Source of the DNA: a virus | Virus record (IMG/VR): IMGVR_UViG_3300036845_000360 | Coordinates: 1 to 32,053 of that record | Strand: one strand, 5' to 3' | Length of the DNA stretch: 32,053 nt | In this document: positions 16,801 through 24,206 of the stretch, piece by piece | Layout: each line of letters starts with the position of its first letter | Numbering within the stretch: the first letter of the stretch is position 1 | Position numbers and translations under genes: made by a program | Notes under the pieces: model-generated | Told to the model about the DNA's origin: nothing | The model's database searches: none | What the model saw: only the letters and a program-made list of their open reading frames with translations

Positions 16801-16902
16801 GCCCTGTGTCCACATCCCTGTAAAAAACTCGTTGGTATGGAGCGGAGCTGCGGAGCTGGGCTCGATCTGCGCGCCGGCGGTTTGAAAGGGAGATTCGGGC
16901 AT
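13846..16902 (-). CDS. large tail protein (tail tube B / stabilisation beta-propeller type) with repeated surface modules
   Basis: The ATG at 16902 follows GGGAGGTTTAGG and lies directly after the upstream stop, giving 1018 aa. Residues 40-165 (YLYQKFYSASRYDRLLGGKN, then RLTLIRRPGNPVYN and LYFSDGVDAKKW) and 580-1018 (WSGGPDVVTGNG, WPTSVGLICFTQSDVWAVLG, WHQGASRDMALYVADGS) have the repeated short-strand pattern of the beta-propeller tail proteins that follow the connector in podoviruses. Between them lie residues 171-549, several copies of a W/Y-rich module with the pattern AP-x-W ... DG[TGS]-x-x-W-x-N-x-G, not expected in the core tail protein. The protein probably forms the tail nozzle, and the modules may be exposed binding domains. 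Confidence 0.7.
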   Translation of the reverse strand: MPESPFQTAGAQIEPSSAAPLHTNEFFTGMWTQGNPLGPGAVPYLYQKFYSASRYDRLLGGKNVEISTRLTLIRRPGNPVYNPGPIPPVNRFYEFRSFQGRSEQIHIMASCDPASGSTHGTVRDVTGPANNITLWTKDPSAGRTCFLSVGNVLYFSDGVDAKKWVTSGKAWAANTQFAPGDFILDTNNNLQLSIGAQTANLVNIQVESLSSPAGARKVTLYFDPGKPLSIKSNIALTLAGLTTVPSLNGTTPYTAVVESSLKVHFVVIASGGNPPVTAYSTETGTASTGTGITGATQPVWNATVSLATQDGGEQWINMGTAIEGWGADAPANPPTVTQTAAPSIYPNWAANTWYAPSFVILDSNNNLQRLTTAGVTGGAAPAWNVTTGGTTADGTCVWTNLGASAWVALTAYAVGNSVMVTFTYTINVTTGQSVPYPPYYILTTTQQQITVTQTFTCITAGTSGANAPAWSAGLGTQVTDGTVVWVNSGSQNAWPGATQTLSMAKQVIDGNGYIEKPQQLGESGATAPTWPTTAGSMIGDGSQEWLNAGPYSQGNTAPWIWAYSGKNSITGHIGTASPLSQPLTVGLGKFAVIQGQGLADPQYDTIVLWRTVQGGSLLMYDDEFPNPGAGQTWIYTDTNADPSSTTTPQQGQLNFLITAPINSTNAPPPVGFLPQCYYLNRIWGWMGNILVWSGGPDVVTGNGNESFAPLNQIPFPSLGVTCWPTSVGLICFTQSDVWAVLGKGTSDSPFYVVNFQEGIGLASQDAFCVNGSTAYAMLVSGQLVSMDPGAGETEVGFPIGDQFDSLYVPANTYCAWHQGASRDMALYVADGSQGWHRMAAVAAPESGNVWSNRALIEGGVKAIASLEISPGIRRLLLGPTSDGPILMRDLTANRDNITPYDAIADIGSIQLAQPGLFVGVQFITSEEKAIAGASPLSIGVLFDEIEGTFNTLRNVVPDPPNLPRSKSLISQRCWISQDPDTVQVARHMQVELSWPAENFPNELLTYTIYGRLPTKARK
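15256..16392 (-). repeat. repeated modules within the tail protein (AP-W...DGT-W-N-G)
   Basis: Within the tail protein, two copies of WAANTxxAPxxxILDxNNNLQ (residues 171-191 and 348-368) and four copies of a 25-30 residue segment with the pattern (T/A)(Q/A)P(V/A/T)W ... DG(G/T/S) .. W.N.G, ending at about residues 320, 403, 489 and 549. The best copy has TTADGTCVWTN. Repeats are divergent in DNA, so they are old or under diversifying pressure. The same module is present in the connector-like protein encoded at 17865-18872. Confidence 0.7.
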
Positions 16903-16903
16903 C

Positions 16904-17611
16904 CTAAACCTCCCTCGACCGGTACCGCTCCTGTACGGAAAGCCCCGCGCCCTGGAGCTGCATCGCAGCGCGCAGCCAGTTGCCAAGGAATAAATTGCGC
17001 TCAAGCTCCGAAAGCCCGCCTTGTGTGGCGAGCAGGGAAGTAACAAATTTCTGGTTGTATTCGTTGAAGCGCGCGTCATTGCCGATGAGCGACATAAGGG
17101 ACAAATGCCCCCACTGGCAGATGTAATTTTTTTCGTCTGGAATCGGGGACCAGGTCTGCGCCACGCTGTAAATCAACGGCGGCTTTTTCTGATAGGGCAG
17201 CACAACCGAATAGGACTGATCGGGTGCAGGCATAAGCCGGAAGGTGATGTTTCCGGTTCCATCGTCTATGTATGCGCTCGCGTGTGTGGGCCGCGCGCCG
17301 CTCGCGTCCTGCTCCAGAAAATGCTTTACTGCAATCGCCATCGGGCGGCCGCCTACAACGTTCGCCTGGACGCTGCCGCCTTCAAGAAAGCCGAACGCGC
17401 TCAAGCCTGAAACGGTAAAGTCCTGGTCAGCGGTCGTAAATGTGGCTATCCCGCGATTCCACGGCCAGGCAAACGGGGGGCCGAGCATCGTTTGAATCAC
17501 CAACTGCGCCGAGCTAACGGCGGGGTCCTCTCCGTTGATGAGGACCGGCTGCTGCTCAAGGAATGCAGCTTGCCAATTCAGAGTTTGCTGAATTGTGATC
17601 GTGCTAGCCAT
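16904..17611 (-). CDS. head-tail connector / tail tube A-like protein (paralog 1)
   Basis: The ATG at 17611 gives a 235-aa protein that begins MASTITIQQTLNWQAAFLEQ. The longer frame to 17674 would begin inside the preceding gene. The ribosome site is poor (AGGAGG lies about 30 bases away), so the start is the least certain part. The protein shares a pattern with the connector encoded at 17865-18872: S-T-x-T-I-Q at the N-terminus, QPVL, F-x-W-x-WNR near residue 50, QD[FY], a G-[FW]-[LI]-EG at about 75, and FR-[LI]-x-P-x-P before a helical C-terminus (ELERNLFLGNWLRAAMQLQ). Position directly before the large tail protein matches tail tubular protein A. Head completion is also possible. Confidence 0.6.
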   Translation of the reverse strand: MASTITIQQTLNWQAAFLEQQPVLINGEDPAVSSAQLVIQTMLGPPFAWPWNRGIATFTTADQDFTVSGLSAFGFLEGGSVQANVVGGRPMAIAVKHFLEQDASGARPTHASAYIDDGTGNITFRLMPAPDQSYSVVLPYQKKPPLIYSVAQTWSPIPDEKNYICQWGHLSLMSLIGNDARFNEYNQKFVTSLLATQGGLSELERNLFLGNWLRAAMQLQGAGLSVQERYRSREV

Positions 17612-17657
17612 GATTTCGCGGGTGCTCTGGCGATTCTCCGCGACCTCCTTTCCTCTC

Positions 17658-17861
17658 CTACTTGTGGCCCCCACGACGGCGTTTTTTCGCCGCCTTCTTC
17701 GCCGCGGAATTGCGCTTCTCGCGCCACGCTACCGCGTAAGCCTGCTTGATCGCCTGGCCGGTGCCGCTCTTAGCTTTGGTCTTGCGGAACCGCTCGCCGG
17801 TCTGAAATTCTTGGACGTTCTTTCTGAACGTCGCTTTGCTCGTTCCTTTTCGCAGTGGCAT
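17658..17861 (-). CDS. small basic protein, 67 aa
   Basis: MPLRKGTSKATFRKNVQEFQTGERF..., with Lys and Arg at roughly a third of the residues and a C-terminal run KKAAKKRRRGGHK. AGGAAGG precedes the ATG, and the gene lies between the two connector paralogs with only three bases between it and the upstream stop. It resembles short phage proteins with an 'SK.T..KN......G....QA..iA' pattern; no function is known to me. The charge makes a DNA- or RNA-contacting virion or head-completion role reasonable, but that is inference. Confidence 0.6.
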   Translation of the reverse strand: MPLRKGTSKATFRKNVQEFQTGERFRKTKAKSGTGQAIKQAYAVAWREKRNSAAKKAAKKRRRGGHK

Positions 17862-17864
17862 GGG

Positions 17865-18872
17865 TTACCTTCCTGGCCACACGTTGTAGAGGAATGGATT
17901 CGCGGGGCCTATGTCGATGCCGCCCTGTGCGGCTACCACGCTGCGATCTGGCACAAAGCCGGCATTGTCGGGCTCGCGGTCGCCCTGCTTCAATGCGGAA
18001 ACAATCGCGTTAATCCAAAGTTCGCGCTTCCGCTCAAATGCCATCTGCATTTGCGGATTGGGGCTCATCTGGTAAGAAAAGGCCTTGTAGCCCTCGCGGA
18101 ACCACACTGCGTAATCGTCGGGCACCGGGTTGATCTGCTGGCCCATCGACGTGAACGGCGGCGGGGCCTTGCGCTGGGCTATGACGTGGATCTCGTACAC
18201 GATCCCCTGTTGTGGAGGAAGAGGCAAGATGCGGAATCCCTGACTGTTGGGGTCGGCCACGGTCCATACACAGGTTCCATCGTTTACGGTCGTTCCCTCC
18301 GGAGAGTTGGCCGGTGCCGCCGGCGCCGTGCTGCCCGTAGTGCCGTATGTGGTCAGAATCAGGATGTTGCCGTTGGAGTCAAAAAAGTTGATGGGGGGAT
18401 TGGTCGGCGTAATCACCGCGCCGAGGGGTTGCGTGTATACCTTCAAGGCTCCAGGCCAGGGGCCGTAGTCGAGCTGATCGTTGGGGAACCAGTCAATTTT
18501 TGACGGGGGATTTCCCGATATGCTCGTGCGCTCAAGATTGCGAAGGGCTTGGATGGGATAGGTGGGCTTTGGCAACGATGTGTTGTTTATATCAATCCAA
18601 TATGCTCCCTCTATCCACCCTAGAGCGGAGGGCCATGTTGACGTGCTGAGTTGCGCGTAATCCTGCTGCCAAGAGTTGGTGTAAAAAGGCGGGATCTTCA
18701 TGCGGTTCCACTTCCAGTTGAACCGCTGGGAAATGAGCGCGCTCATTACATCGGTGGCGATGCCGCAGGCCGTGAGCGTCGAATAGCCGCCTACGGGCAG
18801 CACGGGCTGAAGTTCGCCCATACTACTTACATAGTCGTTCACGGCCTGAATCGTTACAGTTGACGAGCCCAC
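17865..18872 (-). CDS. head-tail connector-like protein (paralog 2) with inserted DGTCVW module
   Basis: The frame starts at 18935, but the GTG at 18872 follows GGAG at eight bases and directly follows the upstream stop, so a 335-aa product is preferred. It has the same landmarks as the protein at 16904-17611: TIQA, QPVLPVGG, F-x-W-x-WNR at 51-57, QQDY at 69-72, LGWIEGA at 84-90, and FRILPLPP at 213-220 followed by a helical C-terminus. Between the EGA region and FRILP it carries an insert (about 163-205) with DSNGN, LTTYGTTGSTAPA and TTVNDGTCVWT, which repeats in the tail protein. The likely role is a ring at the head-tail junction. It is not clear which of the two paralogs is the tail-tube component. 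Confidence 0.6.
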   Translation of the reverse strand: MGSSTVTIQAVNDYVSSMGELQPVLPVGGYSTLTACGIATDVMSALISQRFNWKWNRMKIPPFYTNSWQQDYAQLSTSTWPSALGWIEGAYWIDINNTSLPKPTYPIQALRNLERTSISGNPPSKIDWFPNDQLDYGPWPGALKVYTQPLGAVITPTNPPINFFDSNGNILILTTYGTTGSTAPAAPANSPEGTTVNDGTCVWTVADPNSQGFRILPLPPQQGIVYEIHVIAQRKAPPPFTSMGQQINPVPDDYAVWFREGYKAFSYQMSPNPQMQMAFERKRELWINAIVSALKQGDREPDNAGFVPDRSVVAAQGGIDIGPANPFLYNVWPGR

Positions 18873-18876
18873 GACG

Positions 18877-19137
18877 CTACTCCGCTTCTTCGGCTGGTTC
18901 CGGTGGCGGTTCGGGATTCGCCTGTCTCCAGGCAATGAGTTCGTTAGGCTTTAAGCCGGGCGGGGGAACGCCGGCCGGGGGCGGGACGCCTTCGGGCTCG
19001 GCGGCGGTTTCATCCTCATCGCTATCGTGCTTCGCGGTGCTATCAAATTCCTCTGCGTCATGCTCCTGCATAGTCTGCCTCGTCCTTCCTGCCTGCTTTT
19101 TGGGCGCGGCCTTTTTGCTTACGGTTTTGTGTGCCAT
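18877..19137 (-). CDS. acidic, Pro-rich small protein, 86 aa
   Basis: The ATG at 19137 follows GGAG at five bases; the longer frame would start inside the upstream gene. The product begins MAHKTVSKKAAPKKQAGRTR (basic) and then becomes strongly acidic and Pro-rich (FDSTAKHDSDEDETAAEPEG, then PPPAGVPPPGLKPNE). It looks intrinsically disordered, with no domain signature. A charged disordered protein between the Zn-binding-type gene and the connector could be a head-completion or assembly factor, but I do not recognise it. Confidence 0.55.
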   Translation of the reverse strand: MAHKTVSKKAAPKKQAGRTRQTMQEHDAEEFDSTAKHDSDEDETAAEPEGVPPPAGVPPPGLKPNELIAWRQANPEPPPEPAEEAE

Positions 19138-19147
19138 GTCTGCTCCG

Positions 19148-19600
19148 TTATGCAGCCGGAATAATCTCGAAAATCTTCCCGCCGCTTGGTGAATTGTCAG
19201 TGGGGAAACTGTCCCATTCCTTCCACTCTGCTGCCTTCTTTGCGTAGCCCTCGGGGTCGGCCTTCCTGCTGCGCGGGTCGGGTTTGCGAACTTCCTTGAA
19301 GCAGCGGGTACACATGATCGCAATGTCGCCGGTCGGATAGGTGTTGCGAATCACGCTGTAATTGTTGTCGTTCCCGTCTGCGAATCGGTTGTTCTTGCCG
19401 CCCTTGCGGTGTTTGCAAACACGCTGTCGCGCGGCAACGAGCTGCTCGCCCTTGATAAAGTCCTCTACCTGGCGTTTCCGCAAAGCCTCCAGTCGCGCCC
19501 GGCGTTCGTTGCGGTCGTTGATCTTCTCTTGCAGTTCCTCAATCTGGAGCTGCTTCCACTGGAGTTCGATGGCGGCGGTGTCAAGCGGTTTTTGGGCCAT
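19148..19600 (-). CDS. coiled-coil protein with Cys-His/Cys-Cys zinc-ribbon motif
   Basis: The ATG at 19600 has GGAGA nine bases upstream, giving 150 aa, whereas the frame to 19627 has none. Residues 8-60 are a long charged coiled coil (LQWKQLQIEELQEKINDRNE, then RRARLEALRKRQ). Residues 62-64 (CKH) and 97-100 (CTRC) form a CxH...CxxC pair typical of a zinc ribbon, followed by a basic stretch (KEVRKPDPRSRK) and a C-terminal KIFEIIPAA. The combination suggests nucleic-acid binding or a metal-stabilised structural protein in the head or tail module. I do not recognise a specific family. Confidence 0.6.
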   Translation of the reverse strand: MAQKPLDTAAIELQWKQLQIEELQEKINDRNERRARLEALRKRQVEDFIKGEQLVAARQRVCKHRKGGKNNRFADGNDNNYSVIRNTYPTGDIAIMCTRCFKEVRKPDPRSRKADPEGYAKKAAEWKEWDSFPTDNSPSGGKIFEIIPAA

Positions 19601-19618
19601 GTTCAATTCTCCAGCGGC

Positions 19619-19643
19619 GGGACACATAGAGGCTATATGTCCC
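19619..19643. other. intercistronic hairpin after the capsid gene
   Basis: GGGACA (19619-19624) pairs with TGTCCC (19638-19643), and ATAG with CTAT inside, with one mismatched pair and a short AGG loop. It begins 12 bases past the capsid stop (19655) and ends 19 bases before the next start (19600). No T tract follows in the leftward direction, so it is not a classic terminator. It may lower read-through into the less abundant downstream genes or protect the 3' end of the capsid message. Confidence 0.55.
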
Positions 19644-19654
19644 GCCTATGGTGA

Positions 19655-20824
19655 CTATGTGATGAGCGTTGGCGCGTCGATGTACCGCACACGTCCAACC
19701 GTGTCGGGCACAACGCCAGTCGCAAAGTTGAAGTTGTAAGCGGTTGAACCGCCAATCATCATGGCCGGATCGCTGGGGCTGGCATCGTCATACCGTTTGG
19801 TAATGACTTTCAGATTTCTCCAGTCGCCCTCATCAATATCGGTATTCTCCTTCGCGCCCAGCGAAACGACGATTACGCCGTCTTTGCCGTAGATGTAGGT
19901 GCGATAGGCCGTCACGCCGGCATGCCCCAGGTAGTTCGGCGTAGTGGTAACGATGGTGGATTCGTAGAACCGCACCCCGGCCCAGTGCATCACCATCACC
20001 TGGCCACCTTCACCGCTAGGCAGCTCCTTCAATGCGGCCTGGCCTTCGGGAGTGCGTTTCAGCACATCCGTAAGGCTATTGTTTGCAGCATCATTAAGCG
20101 TATCTGCCCACGCAAATGGAGGGATGATTCCGCAGAATTCGCCCTCTGTGAATGGCTTCACATTCCGCTGCCGCAAGCTGCCGACTGCGCTGGTGATGTT
20201 GTTTTTATTGAAAGGAATGTTGTAGGCATTCTGCTCTGAAACACTCGAATCAATCGCGCTTAGCGCATCGGTCGTGTTCTTGATGAGGTAGGCGATGGTG
20301 AGCGCGGCTTGATAGGCCAGCTCCTTGCCGCCGTTTTCAAGGGCAGGATCAATCGCAAGCTGCATGCTGAAGCGAGAATAATTCAGAAAATCCGCGTAGT
20401 TTCCGATAACGATCTTGTCTGAAAGGACGTTGATCGTTTCGCCGGTGCCGACCGTGCCTTCCGGCGCCTGGCTGAGATCGGGGCCGAACGTCACATATTC
20501 GAACAGGTTGAGCGTGTTGCCTGAGTTTTCAGGCAGCGGCCGGCGCTCCGTGCATCGGAGCTGCGGTGTCTCGGCCTTCAAGTTATCGACGAAGTTGCGA
20601 TCGTAGTAATTGACCTGAGTTTGCGTGAGGTTGTTGGTGAGGTTTGAAGCCGGCGAGTAGCCGGCGCAAAACTGAGCACGGTTCGCCAGGCCGCTCGCTT
20701 CACAGCGCACGAACCAGACGAACGATGAGCCCAGTGCGGCCAGCGCGTAGAGCAATGGGCGCCATACATTCAGCATGAGCCATTGCCTACGCCGGGCGAA
20801 CGTAGGGTCGTTGAATTCAGTCAT
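19655..20824 (-). CDS. N4-gp56-type major capsid protein
   Basis: 389 aa. The region from about residue 67 (LTQTQVNYYDRNFVDNLKAE) to about 160, including RRPLPENSGNTLNLFEYVTF, PEGTVGTGE and YADFLNYSRF, matches the N4-gp56 family of HK97-fold capsid proteins, as do the later RTYIYGKDGVIVVSLG and the C-terminal AMMIGGSTAYNFNFATGV. The gene follows a scaffold-like gene and the portal, as expected. The oddity is the N-terminus: residues 16-39 form a long hydrophobic stretch (VWRPLLYALAALGSSFVWFV), unusual for a capsid. GGGAG precedes the ATG at 20824, and no better internal start is apparent, so the segment appears to be translated. Confidence 0.85.
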   Translation of the reverse strand: MTEFNDPTFARRRQWLMLNVWRPLLYALAALGSSFVWFVRCEASGLANRAQFCAGYSPASNLTNNLTQTQVNYYDRNFVDNLKAETPQLRCTERRPLPENSGNTLNLFEYVTFGPDLSQAPEGTVGTGETINVLSDKIVIGNYADFLNYSRFSMQLAIDPALENGGKELAYQAALTIAYLIKNTTDALSAIDSSVSEQNAYNIPFNKNNITSAVGSLRQRNVKPFTEGEFCGIIPPFAWADTLNDAANNSLTDVLKRTPEGQAALKELPSGEGGQVMVMHWAGVRFYESTIVTTTPNYLGHAGVTAYRTYIYGKDGVIVVSLGAKENTDIDEGDWRNLKVITKRYDDASPSDPAMMIGGSTAYNFNFATGVVPDTVGRVRYIDAPTLIT

Positions 20825-20866
20825 GGTGCCGCTCCCGAATGAAGAATCACGGAAGGGGCTCTCTGC

Positions 20867-21694
20867 TTAACCCGCGCGCCGGCCTTGCTGCGATGCGTAA
20901 TAGCTCTCGCACCGCTCCAGCTCTGCGCGGTCTGTCTGTATGAGGCGTTTGTAGTCCTCTGACGACAGGTTTTGCAGTTGCTCCCGCGTGTACTTCAAAT
21001 GCGGTTTCCCGCCTGGTACCGGCGCGCGACCGCTAATGTCACTTGCGCGGATCGACGTTGAGTACCGCTGAGCGCGGGGCTTGGCGTTTGCGTCGGGAGC
21101 ATTGCGCTCTCGTTGGGCCTCGGGCTGTGGTTGATCTTCGCTTTCGGGTTTCTCCTGTAGCAGATTGGCTGCTGCGAGTGTCTCGAAAGCCTTCGTGTAG
21201 CTCAAAGTGTCCATCGGATTGAGCTTCTGCGCCTGCATGTATTTGGTCAGCGTATCAATGTTGTGCGGAGACGGGTACCATTCCGGTGTCCGTTCATAGA
21301 ACATTGACGCCGCCTGGGTCGCCGTGCGCGTCATGCGCTCCTGGCGTTCATCGGCTTGGTCCTTCTTAAAATCATCGACCGGCCCCACCACGCTTTCAAA
21401 CACGCGCGTAACCGCGCGATCCACGGTCGCCGGGTTCTGGAGGTCTGCGACCGTTTCCATACGTTCGGATGGAGTGAGGGGCTTGGGGCCGGCTGGGGCA
21501 GATGGGGGAGTATTGCCATTGGAGCCGCGGCGAAGTTCTAAAATGCGCTGATTGGCGTTCTCCTGGGAAGCTGCCAGCGCATCAAGGATCTGTTCGCGCG
21601 TCCCGCGAAAAACTGAAGGCGATGCCGTTGGGTCGCCGTCTACGGTGATGGTCAATTTGTGTTGACCGTTTCCAAGGTCTTTCCAAGTTCTCAT
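20867..21694 (-). CDS. probable scaffold protein
   Basis: 275 aa beginning MRTWKDLGNGQHKLTITVDG. It is highly charged and helical with a long unstructured middle rich in Gln, Glu, Pro and Ala (EKPESEDQPQPEAQRERNAP) and a C-terminal helix ending with YASQQGRRAG. Scaffolding proteins of podoviruses have this style: low sequence conservation, charge, a coiled-coil helix, and location between portal and capsid genes, which is where this gene lies. The start overlaps the upstream TAA (TAATG) and has GAGG eight bases upstream. No protease motif is visible. Confidence comes from place and composition, not from a signature. Confidence 0.65.
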   Translation of the reverse strand: MRTWKDLGNGQHKLTITVDGDPTASPSVFRGTREQILDALAASQENANQRILELRRGSNGNTPPSAPAGPKPLTPSERMETVADLQNPATVDRAVTRVFESVVGPVDDFKKDQADERQERMTRTATQAASMFYERTPEWYPSPHNIDTLTKYMQAQKLNPMDTLSYTKAFETLAAANLLQEKPESEDQPQPEAQRERNAPDANAKPRAQRYSTSIRASDISGRAPVPGGKPHLKYTREQLQNLSSEDYKRLIQTDRAELERCESYYASQQGRRAG

Positions 21695-22056
21695 TACGAG
21701 TCCTCGCCTAGATATGGAGTTTCCACACCTTGCAACAAATCTTCGAAGGTAGGCGGCGGCGACTCCGACCCCTCTTGCGTTCGCGTATGGTACGCATTAT
21801 TAACCTGTTTTTGGACGTAAGTAAAGAAAAGCCATGCGCCCTTGGCGAGCGCGTGACCGCCCAAAATCTCGTCCGGTTCGCCTACCGATGTATTGAAATG
21901 GGCCGTCTCCAGGGAAATACAGGCCTGCTCCATTACGTCAAGCAATGCCTCATAGCGCGGATCGTCGTAAAGCTGGGCGAGCATCTCGCGCGTCTGCGCC
22001 GAAAGCTGCAATTCGGTCACTTTCAGCGTTCGGAATGTGCGTAGACGTATCTCCAT
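21694..22056 (-). CDS. hypothetical head-module protein, 120 aa
   Basis: The ATG at 22056 lies after the portal stop (22058) and gives 120 aa; a GTG three codons upstream overlaps the portal end, and neither has a clear ribosome site, so coupling to the portal gene is assumed. The protein begins MEIRLRTFRTLKVTELQLSA, has two helical segments, a central GGHALAKGAWLFFTYVQKQ and an acidic Pro-rich C-terminus (EGSESPPPTFEDLLQGVETP). It is placed between portal and scaffold. I do not recognise it. Confidence 0.55.
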   Translation of the reverse strand: MEIRLRTFRTLKVTELQLSAQTREMLAQLYDDPRYEALLDVMEQACISLETAHFNTSVGEPDEILGGHALAKGAWLFFTYVQKQVNNAYHTRTQEGSESPPPTFEDLLQGVETPYLGEDS

Positions 22057-22057
22057 T

Positions 22058-24193
22058 TCAAGCACCAGGGGGAGCGTAGACGCTCTGATTGATTAGCTGC
22101 CTATCCCATCGCCGTTCATCCCAAAGCGCGGCCTCTTCGCTGGCCTGGCCAATCATCTGCTTGGCGAGGTCGGCTTCCTTCTGCTGGTCAATCTCGGCGG
22201 TCTTTGCCTGGTGCCGCGCGCCGATCGCCGCCACCTGGCCTTGAACCTTCTGCATACCGGGGTTCTGCTGCTGGTGCATCTGCTGTTCCTGCGGAGTCAT
22301 GCGACGGACGAGCTCGCGCGAATCCTTCCATTCCGAGACTTCCATGAACATATCCACCAGGACCTTGGCATCGACCATCCATCCCAGCGCGTTGAGCTGC
22401 TGAATGAGTGGCGCATTTTCAAATATCTGCACAAGCAGGGGAAGGGCCTGGGCCATCGCCTTTTTCGCGGCCAGGTGCGCGCCGGCGAGACACTCGAAAC
22501 GATCTTCACTTTGGTAGAAGTTGTTGGCATCGAGTTCAAAGGCATCGCCCAGCTCGCGGCCAAGTATCTCTCTGATCCTGTCGGGGCTGAGCCGCGATTT
22601 CACATAAAACTCAAGCAAGTCGATTGTCGGCAACAGGATGCCGTTTACGAAGTGGCCCACTGGCCCCTGAATTTTATTGGCGTTCGCCGCCATGATGCCG
22701 CCGGCGCCGGTCGCGGTTCGCGCCGCGCTCGATCCGCGCCCCGGTAAACTGCCCTGAGTGAACGCCTGATCTGCGCCGGTTGTGCTCTCTGCTGTTTGCG
22801 TAGCCGCTTGGAGTACGGTGAAGGCCTCGGGCGGAACCTTGGGGAGTTCAATAATTCCAAATACATCCCTGACGCTCTTTCCTGGCGCGACGTCCACATC
22901 AATGATCCCGCCCAGCCGTTGTCTGATTTGCTGGGTCGGCGCGTTGGCCCCGCGATCACGCAGATACATTTGATTGATTGCGAAACTGAGCAGGTCTAAA
23001 ACCGCATCCGTGAGCCCTTTTTCAATGCGCTGGTCTGAGCCCGCGAGCCTTCCCACTCCTATGCCGAATCCGGCGTTCGGAATGTTCCAGAAATTTGCGC
23101 TCATGTAAGGGAGACACGGCAATTCGTGTTCTTCCTTGCGGATCAAAACGCCGCGGTCGCCACCCTCGGGGCAAAGCACGGTGTAAATCCACTCTCTATC
23201 GTGCCGTTCGAGCATCTGGATGGGGCGCTGTATTGGATCCGCGCTGGCCGGAATCTCGGGGCTCTGTGCGTGGTGGATGGCCCAATTCTGGCCGCCCAAA
23301 TTCTCTTGCACAAGGCTGGGAGTAGCCGCGTTTCCTTCGTGAGAAAAGAAGTAGGCTTCAAGATCCTCCTGCGAGGGAATTGAATAGCCGCCCACCTGGT
23401 TGCCTTCTTCGTCCTTAATGATGGGCTGATTGCGGAGATTTTCAAGGTCCTCCCACGTTGGATAGCTGACGTGAACTACAAACTTGGCGTGTTTGTGAAG
23501 TGCGTTCGCTACATTCCATGTGGGATCAACCAGGAGTGAGCCCAGCTCGCAAACTTCGAAGGTGAGCCCTTCTTCAACAACTTCGGTATCGGTGACCACC
23601 AGTTCATTCGATTCCTTGGTGTGGATCGTCAATTCACCGAATGGGAGCTTGTATTTGATCGGCGCTGCTTTGGGTGCGCGCAGTTTTTTAATCTTCGTGT
23701 CTTTGCGCCATCCGACCTTGACCACTACTGTTCCAAACGTGGTCATGCTTTCAAGCGCGCGTTCGGATGTGGCCTCAAAATCGCACTCGTCGAGCAAGGC
23801 GCCGTAAAGCGCGGTTTTCGCGCGCGCCGTGGTCTGCGAGGTCGCAGGCCTGGGGCGAATGATGAACGGCGGCATCTCGTAAAAGATGCCCGATTTCATG
23901 GACGGGACCAGGCTGTTTACATGCTTGGCGACTGTGAACCGCGAGATGTTCGCGCGCGCCACGGTCGATCCTTCAAAGCTCTGGTTGGTGCGCGGCGACT
24001 GAAACAGTACATCGGCTTCGCGCCAGTGCAAATTCCACTGCTTCTGATCGAGAAAGGCTCGGGCTCGCCCCGCGTCCTGAATGGTGAGCTGGACCGCTGC
24101 ATCGTCGGTGTATTCACCATGAAGCGGGTTGCCTGTCCAATCGCCAGGTTCCAGACGGTTTGCGCCGTTGACCATGCCGGGGAGAGTCGCCAT
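22058..24193 (-). CDS. portal protein, podovirus type
   Basis: 711 aa. Length, charged helical segments with a long Gln-rich C-terminal tail (QEQQMHQQQNPGMQ) and internal landmarks such as VGWRKDTKIKKL, LGSLLVDPTW, EWIYTVLCPEGGDRGVLIRK, MSANFWNIPNAGFGIGVGRL and SDQRIEKGLTDAVLDLL are typical of P22/N4/T7-like podoviral portals, which form the twelve-subunit ring through which DNA is packaged and ejected. It lies between a small gene cluster after the terminase and the scaffold/capsid genes, the standard order. The start has a weak ribosome site (GGTGACGT) and follows the previous gene by 13 bases. A standard portal of this family is about this length. Confidence 0.85.
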   Translation of the reverse strand: MATLPGMVNGANRLEPGDWTGNPLHGEYTDDAAVQLTIQDAGRARAFLDQKQWNLHWREADVLFQSPRTNQSFEGSTVARANISRFTVAKHVNSLVPSMKSGIFYEMPPFIIRPRPATSQTTARAKTALYGALLDECDFEATSERALESMTTFGTVVVKVGWRKDTKIKKLRAPKAAPIKYKLPFGELTIHTKESNELVVTDTEVVEEGLTFEVCELGSLLVDPTWNVANALHKHAKFVVHVSYPTWEDLENLRNQPIIKDEEGNQVGGYSIPSQEDLEAYFFSHEGNAATPSLVQENLGGQNWAIHHAQSPEIPASADPIQRPIQMLERHDREWIYTVLCPEGGDRGVLIRKEEHELPCLPYMSANFWNIPNAGFGIGVGRLAGSDQRIEKGLTDAVLDLLSFAINQMYLRDRGANAPTQQIRQRLGGIIDVDVAPGKSVRDVFGIIELPKVPPEAFTVLQAATQTAESTTGADQAFTQGSLPGRGSSAARTATGAGGIMAANANKIQGPVGHFVNGILLPTIDLLEFYVKSRLSPDRIREILGRELGDAFELDANNFYQSEDRFECLAGAHLAAKKAMAQALPLLVQIFENAPLIQQLNALGWMVDAKVLVDMFMEVSEWKDSRELVRRMTPQEQQMHQQQNPGMQKVQGQVAAIGARHQAKTAEIDQQKEADLAKQMIGQASEEAALWDERRWDRQLINQSVYAPPGA

Positions 24194-24206
24194 ACGTCAC
24201 CGCTAT

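Noticed and set aside
17595-18503. Rightward 302-codon frame opposite the connector genes
   Set aside because: It crosses three leftward genes with good ribosome sites and has no protein pattern.
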